This document shows, in pieces, positions 1 to 8,475 of a stretch of 15,285 nt of DNA. Position numbers and translations under genes: made by a program. Below the pieces are notes generated by a model, which made no database searches, had not been told where the DNA came from, and saw only the letters and a program-made list of their open reading frames with translations. The stretch covers positions 1 to 15,285 of the forward strand of contig NW_014012338.1 in NCBI RefSeq assembly GCF_000611645.1. Reading direction: 5' to 3'. Positions within the stretch are counted from its first letter, which is position 1. Every line of letters begins with the position of its first letter. This DNA is from Monoraphidium neglectum (lineage: Eukaryota > Chlorophyta > Chlorophyceae > Sphaeropleales > Selenastraceae).

Positions 1-526
1 GACGCTGAGGTGGCGGCGGTCATCCCCTCCCTGCCCGACCCCGCCGCCGCCGCGTCCCTCGACCCCCGGCGCTTGCCGGACGAGTCCATATCCGACAAGC
101 CCCTCGAGCGCGCGCTGCTCGCCGCGACGCGCCGCCTGTACGACCACGCGGCCGCGCCCGGCGCGGCGCTGCAGCGGCGGCTGGGGAACCTCTACACAGC
201 CAGCCTCTACAGCGGCCTGGCCGGCTTGCTCGAACACCACCGGCCGCAGCCCTGCGGCGGCGGCAGCAGCGGGGAGCATGGCGGCGGCGGCGGCGCCCTG
301 GCGCTGGTCGGGCGGCGCGTTTTGCTGTTTTCGTTCGGCTCTGGGGTTGAGGCGGCCCTGTTTTCGCTGCGAGTGGCGGGCGGCAGCGGGAGGTTCACGG
401 CCGAGGCGCTGATCGGGAAGGTGGGCGGGTGGTGTTTTGGGGGTTGCGTCGAGTGTGTGTGTGTGTGTGTGTGTGTGCGTGTGTGTGTGCGTGCCAATGT
501 GTGCGTGTGCGTATGTGTGTGTGTAT

Positions 527-559
<33 letters not shown>

Positions 560-1054
560 GGCGCGCGTGTGGGCGCGCGCGTAGGCGCACGCATGGGGCG
601 TGCGCATGGGCTTGCGCACGGGCGTGTGCTCGAGCCGGCTCGCACACGCCTGTGCGCAAGCGCATGCGCCTGTGCGATCCAAGGTGTAGCGGGACGGTTC
701 AAACGACTTGCACCAGCGGCGGACCCACGCGGCCCCCAACTATCACACACACCAGCGACCCGGACACTGCGCCACCCCAGCTCTCCAACGCTCACTCCTC
801 GCCCGCCACCCAAATCACTTCTCATGACACAGCAAGACATCATGCGCCGCCTGGAGGCCCGCCACCGCCGCGGCGCGGCCGACTTTGCGGCGGCGATGGG
901 CGCGCTGCAGGCGGCGCACGCGGCGGCGCCGTTTTCGCCTCAGGGGGACGTGGGCGATCTGGAGGATGGCGCCGTCTACCTCGAATCGATCGACGCGGAC
1001 CATCGGAGGCACTACGCGCGCAAGGGGCGCGCCCCTGCGCCCGCCGCGGCCTGA
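1..1054 (+). CDS. HMGS: Hydroxymethylglutaryl-CoA synthase, C-terminal part (5' end outside window)
   Basis: Likely the C-terminal part of HMG-CoA synthase, which condenses acetoacetyl-CoA and acetyl-CoA to HMG-CoA for the mevalonate pathway. Two exons are proposed: 1-420 (phase 0 donor GTGGGC) and 833-1054 (acceptor GACACAG, stop TGA 1052-1054). Exon 1 encodes the family motif GNLYTASLYSGLAGLLEHH, followed by VGRRVLLFSFGSGVEAALFS, matching the conserved G-N-x-Y-T-x-S-L-Y and F-S-[YF]-G-S-G segments. Exon 2 encodes FSPQGDVGDLEDGAVYLE and then IDADHRRHYARKG, the typical C-terminus of the family. About 213 residues are present, somewhat under half of the usual 450-520. The catalytic Glu/Cys/His region lies upstream and is not visible. 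The frame is open to base 1, but an acceptor ending at base 9 is possible. The interrupting frame between the exons is a low-complexity GT/GC intron, not protein. Family assignment is secure; the exact left edge is not. Confidence 0.9.
453..585. repeat. (GT)n/(GC)n alternating purine-pyrimidine tract in the HMGS intron
   Basis: Inside the HMGS intron (421-832) there is a nearly uninterrupted alternation of purine and pyrimidine. It begins as (GT)n, carries scattered GTGC and GTAT variants, and passes into (GC)n near 545-585. Such sequence favours left-handed Z-DNA. It opens spurious reading frames of alternating Cys/Val or His/Thr on both strands, which should not be annotated as protein. Confidence 0.9.
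602..669. repeat. Long imperfect inverted repeat (about 33-nt arms) in the HMGS intron
   Basis: The left arm (602-635, beginning GCGCATGGGCTTGCGCAC) and the right arm (636-669, ending GTGCGCAAGCGCATGCGC) are reverse complements with only a few mismatches and one slipped base, and with almost no loop. In RNA this would be a very stable GC-rich hairpin within the intron; in DNA it could extrude as a cruciform next to the Z-prone tract. It is seen directly in the sequence; no function is known. Confidence 0.8.
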
Positions 1055-1213
1055 CGAAGCTGCGCCACAATCGCGCGGCCGGATGGCGGAGGCGGGCGCA
1101 GCGGGCAGGGCAGGGCGCGGCTGGCGTGCCGAGGCGGGTAGGGGGCGACGCACCGCCCTCGAAAGCTCGGCGCGGCTGCCCTGGCCAGGGCAGGCGTTGA
1201 CTGCCGCTCCAGA

Positions 1214-1241
1214 GCACCCCCCCCCCTCAGACGGGGGGTGC
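1214..1241. repeat. C-run/G-run hairpin downstream of HMGS
   Basis: GCACCCCCC pairs perfectly with GGGGGGTGC across a loop of about 10 nt. It lies 160 nt after the HMGS stop codon, within the presumed 3' UTR. The fold is certain from the sequence; any role in RNA stability or termination is inference. Confidence 0.6.
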
Positions 1242-1891
1242 GGCATGTGCCAAGCAGCACAGCAAAGTCTTTCCGTGGGCATGCGAAGTTCAGGGGAGGC
1301 GCGGTGCTGGGCCGCTGCGACGCCCAGCCTGTGTGCTGGGGGTCGGGGGTGCAGCGCCCGCTCAGCCCGGGGCTGCATGCTGACAACGCGCACCGCGGCA
1401 CTGTGGCCCGCTTAATTCAGGGACTATGGCCCTGTTTGCGGCCTGCTCTCGGCTTTTACGACGGTTTTGCTGGACGGAAAACCCTGGGCTGCGCTTTGTG
1501 TTGGGGCATTCCTTGCGGCGAGTCGCTTTACTCATGTACTTTCGCATATGCAGGTGCATCGCCCGGCCGGCTGCCGGGCCATCTGCTTTGTCTGCCCGCT
1601 GGGCGCGTTGGATGCGAGCTCGCCGCTCGCATCGGCCTGTCGGCTGGCTGCCGGCGGCAGGGAAGAATGCCAGTGGGGGAGCAGGGACTTGGGAAAGCGA
1701 ACGAGGTGCGGCGCCTTGTTTGGCCCTCCCCAATGCATGAACTGAACTCCCTCTGCCGCGGCCAAACCTCGGCCCGCGGCCCTCGCGACGCGGCGTCCCC
1801 AGAGAAACGGGGACGCCCAATCCGAAAGTGGCGAATTGTAATCCCTTTCCTGTTTGACCCCGGTAGGCCATGGGTTCAGTGCACTGGTTGC

Positions 1892-1896
1892 TGTAA
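1892..1896 (+). terminator. Candidate poly(A) signal TGTAA for HMGS
   Basis: This is a TGTAA motif 838 nt after the HMGS stop, with a second copy at 1837-1841. TGTAA is the common chlorophyte poly(A) signal. The implied 3' UTR is long but within what is seen in green algae. A five-base motif occurs often by chance, so the call is weak. Confidence 0.3.
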
Positions 1897-2363
1897 TCAG
1901 ATGCTGTTTTGCAGCTCTGGCTGCCGCTGCACACCGGGGAATCGTCTTGGCTCCTACTTGGTGTGTGAGCACAAGCTTGACAAGGCCTGTGATGGAAGCG
2001 CTTGCGTCCACGCGGCGTTGGCGCACCAAGCGCCACGCGCATGGCGTTGACCACCTGGGTCACGGCGCACACCACCGGGGCAGAACCTGATGACTTGCCA
2101 AGCTCTGCCGGCCATTCCAGGAACTATCGTGTACGTCAATTGTTTGTAATTGTCTACATATACATACAGTTGTTTCAAGATTCGCGGGCAGGCCTCGTTT
2201 TCGGCGCGAAAGATCGCTCGCTGCAGTACGCCAGCGCACCATACACGATCCAGCGCGGGGAAGTGCCATTTATCAGTCCAAATCTGTCACTGGCGTCCTC
2301 CTTGAAACACAGTTAGAACAGAACAATTGCCCCGGCGTCTCAGATCGAGCAGCGCGCGCCTCC

Positions 2364-3830
2364 ATGGCGCGCCCGCCCGAGCCACTGCCTTCCGAAAGCT
2401 GCGACCCCAGCGGCTGGCACTACTACAGCAGCTGCCACCCCTCCGCCCCGCTGCCACACGGCGACCCTGACCTGTGCGGCAAGTTCCTTGTGCTGGGCAT
2501 GCGCGGGCTGCCGGCTGCGCCCGGCCGTCTGGGGCAGTTGGATGAGACGTGGTGCCGCATCGCACACGCCATCGCCTCTGGCCAGGCGCGCATGCAAAGC
2601 GGGGCATGCGGAATTGCCGAATCTGCATGTGCGGCAGCTGGTGCGCCACGCAAGGCCAGGGAGGCCGCAGGGTGAGGAGCCCGTCAGCATGCGGCTCATG
2701 TACTCTATGCCATCATCAACGGGCAGGTCCCTCCGCCAGCCTCGCCGCCACGCGCAAACATTGCAGCCTGAATCTGCGATTCAATCCACCGCCATGCCCC
2801 CTGCTGATTGTGCCCTTCGAACGCTGCTGTCGCATCATCCGATCACCTGTGCCCGCGCGCGCTTGCCTGCCCCCGCACCCAAGGTGCCAGCGTGTAACGC
2901 CAAGGCAGTGGCCGGTCCTCTTGGCGACAAGGCCACCGGCGTGATCTGCGTATATACGCCCAACTACACTGGTGAGCGCTCATAATGGTGAGCAGCTTGC
3001 TTGCCCAACAAGCAGCTGCTGCACGCAGCCACCTGTGGCGCTGTGCTGCTCCCCCCCCCCCCCCGCGTTCATCACGCCCACTGCCGCTGTGAGCCCGGGT
3101 CGGCATTTATTTGCCTTAAACCTCATCCACTTGAGCGTGGAGAGCCGAGCATCGCAGCCGCTGCTGCCGCCGCATGGCATGGGCGGCAGCTTGACGCGGG
3201 CGCCCAAGCAACGCCTTTGCCGTCCTCCCATATCCGCCCGCGCCTGCAGACGTGTGGCAGGTCGCCGAGACAGGCGCCGCACTGGCGCGGCTGCTGGAAC
3301 TCAAGCGGACGTGAGTGCAGGGCGGCCGTGCGCAGAAGGCCTGCCTCTGCGGGGGCCCGCTTGCTGTTGTCTAGGGAATACAGCCGTGTGTATTCCCGGC
3401 TGCACGAAATCGCAAGCAGCATCTGTGCAGCCCCGCGGCTCGCGCACGTGCTTGTGTGTCGCCTGCTTTTGGGCCCCACCGCACGCGGGCCGGCTGCGTC
3501 CGGAAGCCTCGCCAGCGTCCCATGCACCTGAAATTTTCCTGTTTCTCGCACTGACCCGCAGCGCGAAGCTTCCCTACAAAACAGACCAGCAGACGCGGAT
3601 GGTGCGTGTGGACAAGACCTGCCTGTGCCCCGGGCCCGTTTGACCCTGGCAATCACGAGACATCAAGCGCGCAGCTAGGGTCCCAGCAGGCTGGGGCGCA
3701 GGCACTTGCGCGCTGTGTGGGCCCCCGGACATGCGTGTGGACGGCCAGTTTTTCCTTGAAGGTGCACCTGATGTGAGCACCCTCCCCTACCTGAAAAGGA
3801 CGGCGGCGACACTTTTGGCGCCTACCCCCC

Positions 3831-3897
<67 letters not shown>

Positions 3898-4758
3898 AAC
3901 CCTCAAACCTGTAGGGACAATATGCCAAGCCCGGGCAGAGGGGCAAAGGTGGGCGCGCCGTCCCGCGCGCGCCCTGTCAGCTCGCGCCCCAGCGCCACGT
4001 GCGGCCGGACGTCCGCCCTGTGTACAACAATCCCACGTGTCACAAAGGCTGCCTCTTACATGCGCGCCTGACCTATACCTGCCACGATCGATCACCCTCT
4101 GACGCCACAGCGTCCTACTACTATTTCAAAGGAGACACTCTGTACTCGTCAGATACGGACAACCCAGGTACGCTTCCTGGCAGCGCCACGGTGCGCTTTT
4201 TGCAGCGCTGTGCATGAGCAGCGCACCCCATGGTGGGGCGATTGGCTGCAATCTGGGGCTTGACCTGTTTCTAAAACCCGCCACTGCCGTTCACAGCTCT
4301 ACCGCGCGCTCGGCAGTGTGGCGCGTGGCGCATCCTCCAGGCGGTAGAGATGAGGAGGCACTGCCACCAGAGCAAAAGCAGCAGCAGCAGCAGCAGCAAA
4401 GGAAGCAGCAAAAGCAGCAGACGCAGCAGGTGCAGCAGCAGCGGGAGCAGCAGCAGGAGCGGCAGACGCAGCAGCAGGTGCAGCAGCGGAAACAGCAGCA
4501 GCAGCAGCGGCACCGGCAGCAGAATCAGCACGATGTTGCGGGCTGGGCATCGGCGGCGGGTGACGATGCCATTGAAATCCCCGACTCAGACGAAGAAGAC
4601 GAGCATGCTGCACAGCAGCAGCAGCAGCAGCAGCAGCAGGTGACGCAGCAGCAAAAGCAGCGCGGGATTGCGGAATGGGCAATGGCCGCAGATAGTGATG
4701 CCATTGAGATCCCGGACTCGGACGAAGAAGATGCTTATGCGGCACCCCCGCTGCCGCA

Positions 4759-4809
<51 letters not shown>

Positions 4810-4828
4810 ACAACAGCAGCAGCAGGAA

Positions 4829-4878
<50 letters not shown>

Positions 4879-5512
4879 CTTGGACCGGAAGCAGGTCCAA
4901 AGAGAGCAGCTTCTCCAGGCTGCGGCTCGGCGGCTCGCAGCTGCGCAGGGCTGCGGCAGCGGCGGCCGCAGCGGTGGCGACGGCAAGGGGCTGCACCCGG
5001 CTAATGCTGCAGCGCCAGGTGTTTCAGGCAAGAATGCCTTCATGGCGGGAAATGCGGGCGGAGACTTGTTGGGGCGAGCAGTGGCTGTGACAGCGTCCGG
5101 TGGTGGACAGCTGAAGGCAGAGGTGGTGTCAGCCGCAGAGGGCCGTGGCAAGCGGCAGAGGGAACAGCAGCAGGAGGAGCAGCAACGGCAGCGGCAGCGG
5201 CAGCGGCAAAGCGGGACGGCTGCTTCGCAGCAGGGAGGGGCCGCAGCGGGCGCTGCAACGGCGCTGAGTGGGGGAGGCGACAACACTCAGGAGGATTCCG
5301 CAGTTCCGACTGCTGCTGTTGGACTTCGGCCCCCCGACGGCCTGGGGTGCGGCCGCGGCAGCGGCTCTGCTGGAGCGCCTCCTCCCGCGCCCGGCGGGCC
5401 GCTCCGCAAGGTGTCACTGAGGGAGCGGGCCCAGCGGCAGCTCGGCGCAGCGGCTGTTGCTGCGATTGCGGCGGGTGCGGCGGCGCCGGTGGCGTTGACC
5501 GGCACCAAGTGA
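2364..5512 (+). CDS. BLES03/DUF1917-like protein with Gln-rich C-terminal tail carrying two acidic SIM-like motifs
   Basis: Proposed exons: 2364-2640 (tentative end), 2891-2971 (tentative start), 3250-3310, 3562-3601, 3993 (or 3981)-4167 and 4317-5512, stop TGA 5510-5512. The phases close throughout and give about 609-613 residues. The first five exons resemble the BLES03/C11orf68 family (DUF1917, eIF4E-like fold, function unknown): SGWHYYSS, GKFLVLG, LDETWCRIAHAIASGQ, then GVICVYTPNYT-D-VWQVAETG, LPYKTDQQTRM, and SYYYFKGDTLYSSDTDNP joined to VWRVAHPPGG. The exon 5/6 junction restores the frame leading into the tail. The tail is mostly poly-Gln encoded by CAG, interrupted by two copies of a W-A-x-A-A...IEIPDSDEED module (about 4544-4610 and 4673-4741). 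It ends in an Ala/Gly/Arg-rich segment finishing VALTGTK. The motifs resemble SUMO-interacting motifs and contain CK2-type sites. Exon 1/2 limits and whether domain and tail form one gene are inferred; cDNA could split them. Confidence 0.6.
3051..3064. repeat. Homopolymer of 14 C in an intron
   Basis: A run of 14 cytosines lies in the presumed second intron of the DUF1917-like gene. It is a likely site of length polymorphism or sequencing error. Because it is intronic, length errors here would not alter the protein. Confidence 0.9.
3831..3898. repeat. (CA)n microsatellite in an intron
   Basis: About 68 nt of CA repeat, with one CG and one AT interruption, lie in the presumed fourth intron of the DUF1917-like gene, 80-150 nt before the next exon. 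It is another Z-DNA-prone dinucleotide tract, complementary in kind to the GT tract of the HMGS intron. Confidence 0.95.
4374..4877 (+). repeat. Coding CAG repeats (poly-Gln), compound
   Basis: CAG-rich tracts lie in the last exon of the DUF1917-like gene: about 4374-4530 (interrupted by Lys, Arg and Glu codons), 4612-4660, and a dense block 4756-4877 with CAA interruptions. Read in other frames they give poly-Ser or poly-Ala, and on the minus strand poly-Leu, poly-Ala or poly-Cys. The Gln frame is chosen because the two IEIPDSDEED motifs between the tracts are in that frame and conserved through silent codon changes. Confidence 0.9.
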
Positions 5513-5802
5513 GGGTCCACATTAAAGTTATTCATCATCTATCATTTCCACCAGCTACCAACCAAGATGCCACAGACAAAGTTACGTCCGACACTGTCAA
5601 GCCCGGCCCATGCCAGCGCCGCGCTCGTCGCTTGCATGCGGCCCGCCTTCAGCCATCGATACGTCTCAGCCGTCCTGGAGGTAGTGGCGGTGCTGACATG
5701 TCGTCTCGTGCAGGTGTATGCACGTCCACAGTCACAACCTTTGCAACCATCCGGTGTACTGTAGCCTTGAGTCGGTGGGTCGTGGTGGCAAGCTTGCTCC
5801 TG

Positions 5803-5832
5803 CCCCAGCTTCCATCGCGATGGAAGCTGGGG
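5803..5832. repeat. Perfect 30-bp palindrome
   Basis: The half CCCCAGCTTCCATCG is followed immediately by its exact reverse complement, with the centre TCG|CGA at 5817/5818 and no spacer. Symmetry stops at once on both sides (5802/5833). It lies between two genes, about 290 nt after one stop codon and 485 nt before the next ATG. Confidence 0.95.
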
Positions 5833-6136
5833 TGTTGCACGTGCTTGACATCAGCCGTACGCAGAACGACGTTATTCGCATCACAGCGTCAAGCTCAGAG
5901 TTGATGTGTGGGCAAGTGGCAGAGAGTGCCGCTTCTAGCTCTCAACCCCCCGCCCCCCCTCGCTGCATGTGCAGTCGGTTGTTCGCTGCATCAATGCCCC
6001 AAGCCGCTCAGGCCGCTGCCAATACGAGTGCCGCCTGACAGCCTGCATATCCCCGCATCAGTTTTGCATAAGAATTCACAAACTATTTGAGGGGCTGAAA
6101 AGCCAGCGTGTTGCCTATAGAGGCCTCGTAGTCGCG

Positions 6137-6176
6137 AAGAATGCAGCCGGTCGCGATTGCAATGTGACGGCAGATG
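6137..6176 (+). promoter_or_regulatory. Upstream block conserved between the YCF54 copies (copy 1)
   Basis: This 40-nt block, core GCCGGTCGCGA and end GTGACGGCAGATG, starts 180 nt before the copy 1 ATG. A nearly identical block (8437-8475) starts 181 nt before the copy 2 ATG, although sequence nearer the start codons differs. A weaker match, TTGCCYATA, lies 206 and 205 nt before the two ATGs. Retention at fixed spacing suggests a promoter or 5' UTR element; recent duplication alone is an alternative. Confidence 0.5.
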
Positions 6177-6316
6177 CTTCCGCATCATAGATCTTTTCGT
6201 CATCAGGTCCTCAAAGTTCAATCCAAATCAGTCTAGACCGCTCAGGCGCCCTGCCGCTTGCTCTTCGCGGCCGATCTAGATACCCGCACCACTTGCGGGC
6301 ACCACAGAAACACGAG

Positions 6317-7445
6317 ATGGCCCAATCGATGCGCACCGCAGCGACAGGCACCGAGTGCCGCGCATTCAGCAGCGGCAGGAGGGCTGCCGCCCCTCGGGCG
6401 GCCGCGCCCGCCCGCCGTGTGCAGCAGCAGCAGCAGCAGCAGTGCATGCGCGCCGCAGCGCCCGCGCCCATGGTGGCGGCCCGCAGGCCCACGCTTGTGC
6501 AGGCAGTGGCTTCCCAGCAGTCTTCGGCGCAGCAGCAGCAGGCCTCTGGCGAGAAGGTGATTTTTGGAGCAGAGTTGCCCGTGCGCATGTCATCATTCGG
6601 CGCCTGGGAACGCTCATTGCATTTTCGTGCCGCTTGGCATTCTGCCTCGGCCGCTGGGAACAGCACTTGGTGTGGCACATCCAACCATCCCCCGCCTTCA
6701 TCACTGCTGCTGTTATCGACCTTGTGCGCCGCAGGTGTGGTGGGCGCTGGTGGCCAACGCCGAGTTCTACTGCGCCGAGGTGCAGAACGAGTCGGTGGCC
6801 GAGCAGCTGCGCGAGAAGGCGCGCTACTTCCGGGAGCAGGGCAAGGAGCAGGACTTCTTCCTGGTGCCCAACCCCAAGTGGCTGGACGCCAAGTACCCGG
6901 CGCAGGGCAAGCAGGTCCGCCGCCCCTGCCTGGCCCTGGTGTCGACCGACACCACCTGGATCACGTGAGTGGGAGCTGGACGCACGGGTGGCACATGGGG
7001 TTTTGGTGGGACCTTGCGGCAGGCAGGCAGATGCATCCCTGGTTGCTGATGCGTGCCGCAGCAATGGACTGCCTGCCAGGCCATGGAAAGGGTCCCGCAT
7101 TCGCCACGGCGTCTGAGAGCCGTTGAATTGCGATGTGAACCGAAAGGCCGATTGCAGACTGAGTGCCTGCACACATGTCAGAACGCAATCATAACATTGG
7201 CCCATACCGGCAAGCCAGTCTGACGTCAATCTTCATGTTTTGAACCCATCGCAACCTCCGCCAGCTTCATGAAGCTGCGCCTGGACCGCGTGCTGAAGAT
7301 CGAGCTGGTGGGGCTCACCACCGAGGAGGTGCTGGAGGCCGGCGAAGCGCTGCCCGAGTTCAAGCGGCCCGAGATCAAGACCTCCCCCTACCCCTGGTAC
7401 AGCGCCGGCTGGTGGGAGAAGTTCTACCCCCCCAGCTCCCAGTAG
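6317..7445 (+). CDS. YCF54: YCF54 (Mg-protoporphyrin IX monomethyl ester cyclase accessory protein), tandem copy 1
   Basis: Three exons: 6317-6556, 6735-6964 and 7265-7445, phases 0 and 2, encoding 216 residues. Exon 1 is an Arg/Ala/Ser-rich, acid-poor presequence of about 80 residues, consistent with a plastid transit peptide, with a short Gln run (CAG repeats 6421-6441). Exons 2-3 encode the YCF54 domain: LVANAEFYCAEVQNESVAEQ, LREKARYFREQGKEQDFFLV, PNPKWLDAKYP, RRPCLALVSTDTTWITFMKL and the plant-like ending WYSAGWWEKFYP. YCF54 is needed for assembly or activity of the oxidative cyclase (CHL27/AcsF) that forms ring E of chlorophyll at plastid membranes. ATG 6317 is chosen because it aligns with the start of copy 2 (MAQSMR/MALSMR). 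Its C-terminus, PPSSQ, is longer than that of copy 2. Exons are confirmed by comparing the two copies. Confidence 0.92.
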
Positions 7446-7565
7446 AGCGGCGCGCCTCCCTTGCTCCTCCTGCCTCCCCACTAGCCTTTCCAGAGCGAAT
7501 TTTTGAGTGAGCGGCTGCATGACCCGCACGCAGCCATTGTGACCGCTGCGAACGGACTGGCGTCA

Positions 7566-7570
7566 TGTAA
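7566..7570 (+). terminator. Candidate poly(A) signal TGTAA, YCF54 copy 1
   Basis: TGTAA lies 121 nt after the stop codon of YCF54 copy 1, a typical distance for a chlorophyte 3' UTR. The motif is short, but position and host type fit. Confidence 0.5.
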
Positions 7571-8436
7571 TGCAGAGTGACTTGTTGCGAGGCTGTGTGC
7601 AGAAGGTCAGAGACATGTGTCGGATGTCCTCAACGGGCAGAATCGGTTTGTACGCGTCATGTGGTTGCTGGGATGGCACCAAGGAAGGCCGCATGGCGGA
7701 GGCAGGCTGATAGCATAGGTGGTACCTGGCGGACAATGGTAAAGTGGCTGCTGTGAGCTTTGCAAGAAAGGGGTTGGGGGCTGGAGCAAGTAGAGTAGCT
7801 GGCAGTACAGTACTGCGATGACAAATGTCAGTACGGCATGGATTGTGTCAGTCAACCATCTCAATGACGCTGGTTTAAGGCTGTTGAAGAACCTGACAGC
7901 TGTCATCACTGCTTGCTGCCCGCGTACGTGCTATTTGTATGGTGGGCAGCCTGCCGGAGAAAGCATCATTGTGGGCTGACCTCTGATGAGGCATGCGCAG
8001 ATTTTGCATTGTAAACGTCCTGCTGTGTGCAAGAGGATTATCTGGTTTGCTTGGACTCGGACGTGCTGACGTGCCCTGCTGCAATGCCTCTTGAGGTGCC
8101 GTCAACCTGCGGTCAACTGTGGCCTGAGGCAGGTTTGGCAAGAAGCACACCAAGCGCGAGCCTGCTATGATCAGATCCTGCAATTGCAAAATATCAAGCC
8201 TACGTGAGATACCTTGATAAGCCCAATTTTTATGGCTTGACACACGGGGTGCCAGCGGGCAAAGATCTCAGCTGGTTGTTGCGCTGTCGCGCTGCATCGC
8301 GACACGCACCCTTTGCCACTTGGCCCGCTCTGGCCTGCCCAGCGCTCAGCAGATGTGAGAGACTTTCTTGGGACTATTTATGACGAGCTTTAGCCCTCAT
8401 ATACCCGCTTTATTGCCCATATGGCCACATTCCGTA

Positions 8437-8475
8437 AAGAATGCGGCCGGTCGCGACGTGCAGTGACGGCAGATG
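8437..8475 (+). promoter_or_regulatory. Upstream block conserved between the YCF54 copies (copy 2)
   Basis: This is the counterpart of 6137-6176, with the same GCCGGTCGCGA core and TGACGGCAGATG end. It differs by a substitution near its start and a few changes or an indel in the middle. It starts 181 nt before the copy 2 ATG. Confidence 0.5.

Larger units (their letters stand above)
1055..2363. other. Noncoding region: probable HMGS 3' UTR, then promoter of the next gene
   Basis: No coding frame here resembles a known protein. The first part is GC-rich and contains several short hairpins: 1214-1241 with C-run/G-run arms, 1561-1579, 1611-1633 and 1797-1816. TGTAA motifs, the usual chlorophyte poly(A) signal, occur at 1837-1841, 1892-1896 and 2145-2149. 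The stretch around 2128-2180 is locally AT-rich and lies 190-235 nt before the next ATG, so it is a plausible core promoter region. UTR and promoter limits are inferred and not visible as such. Confidence 0.5.
5513..6316. other. Noncoding interval between the poly-Gln gene and YCF54 copy 1
   Basis: No recognisable protein is encoded. The first part is presumably the 3' UTR of the upstream gene, though no TGTAA motif was found in this interval. It holds a perfect 30-bp palindrome (5803-5832). From about 6080 on, sequence similar to the region upstream of YCF54 copy 2 (8373-8475) marks the duplicated promoter. Confidence 0.5.

Noticed and set aside
207..739. Minus- and plus-strand reading frames of His/Thr or Cys/Val repeats across the GT/GC tract
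   Set aside because: They are translations of a dinucleotide repeat within an intron bounded by good splice sites and HMGS coding sequence on both sides.
3374..3397. Small inverted repeat GGGAATACA / TGTATTCCC
   Set aside because: Nine-bp arms inside an intron, with no conservation or partner element to support a role.
4271..5286. Long minus-strand frames rich in Leu, Ala or Cys, and a plus-strand poly-Ser frame
   Set aside because: They are shadow frames of the CAG repeats. Only the Gln frame carries the repeated acidic motif with silent codon changes and links in phase to upstream exons.
5567..6190. Short plus-strand frames between the poly-Gln gene and YCF54 copy 1
   Set aside because: No recognisable motifs, overlapping in several frames, and partly covering the conserved upstream block.
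7233..7529. Minus-strand frame over YCF54 exon 3 (and its twin at 9267-9905)
   Set aside because: It occurs at both copies only because the exon is duplicated. It is the antisense of a well-supported coding exon.
7575..8400. Possible small RNA gene (TGATGA near a CTGA) between the YCF54 copies
   Set aside because: The C/D-like boxes are in the wrong order and spacing for a snoRNA, no terminal stem was seen, and no tRNA-like fold was found.
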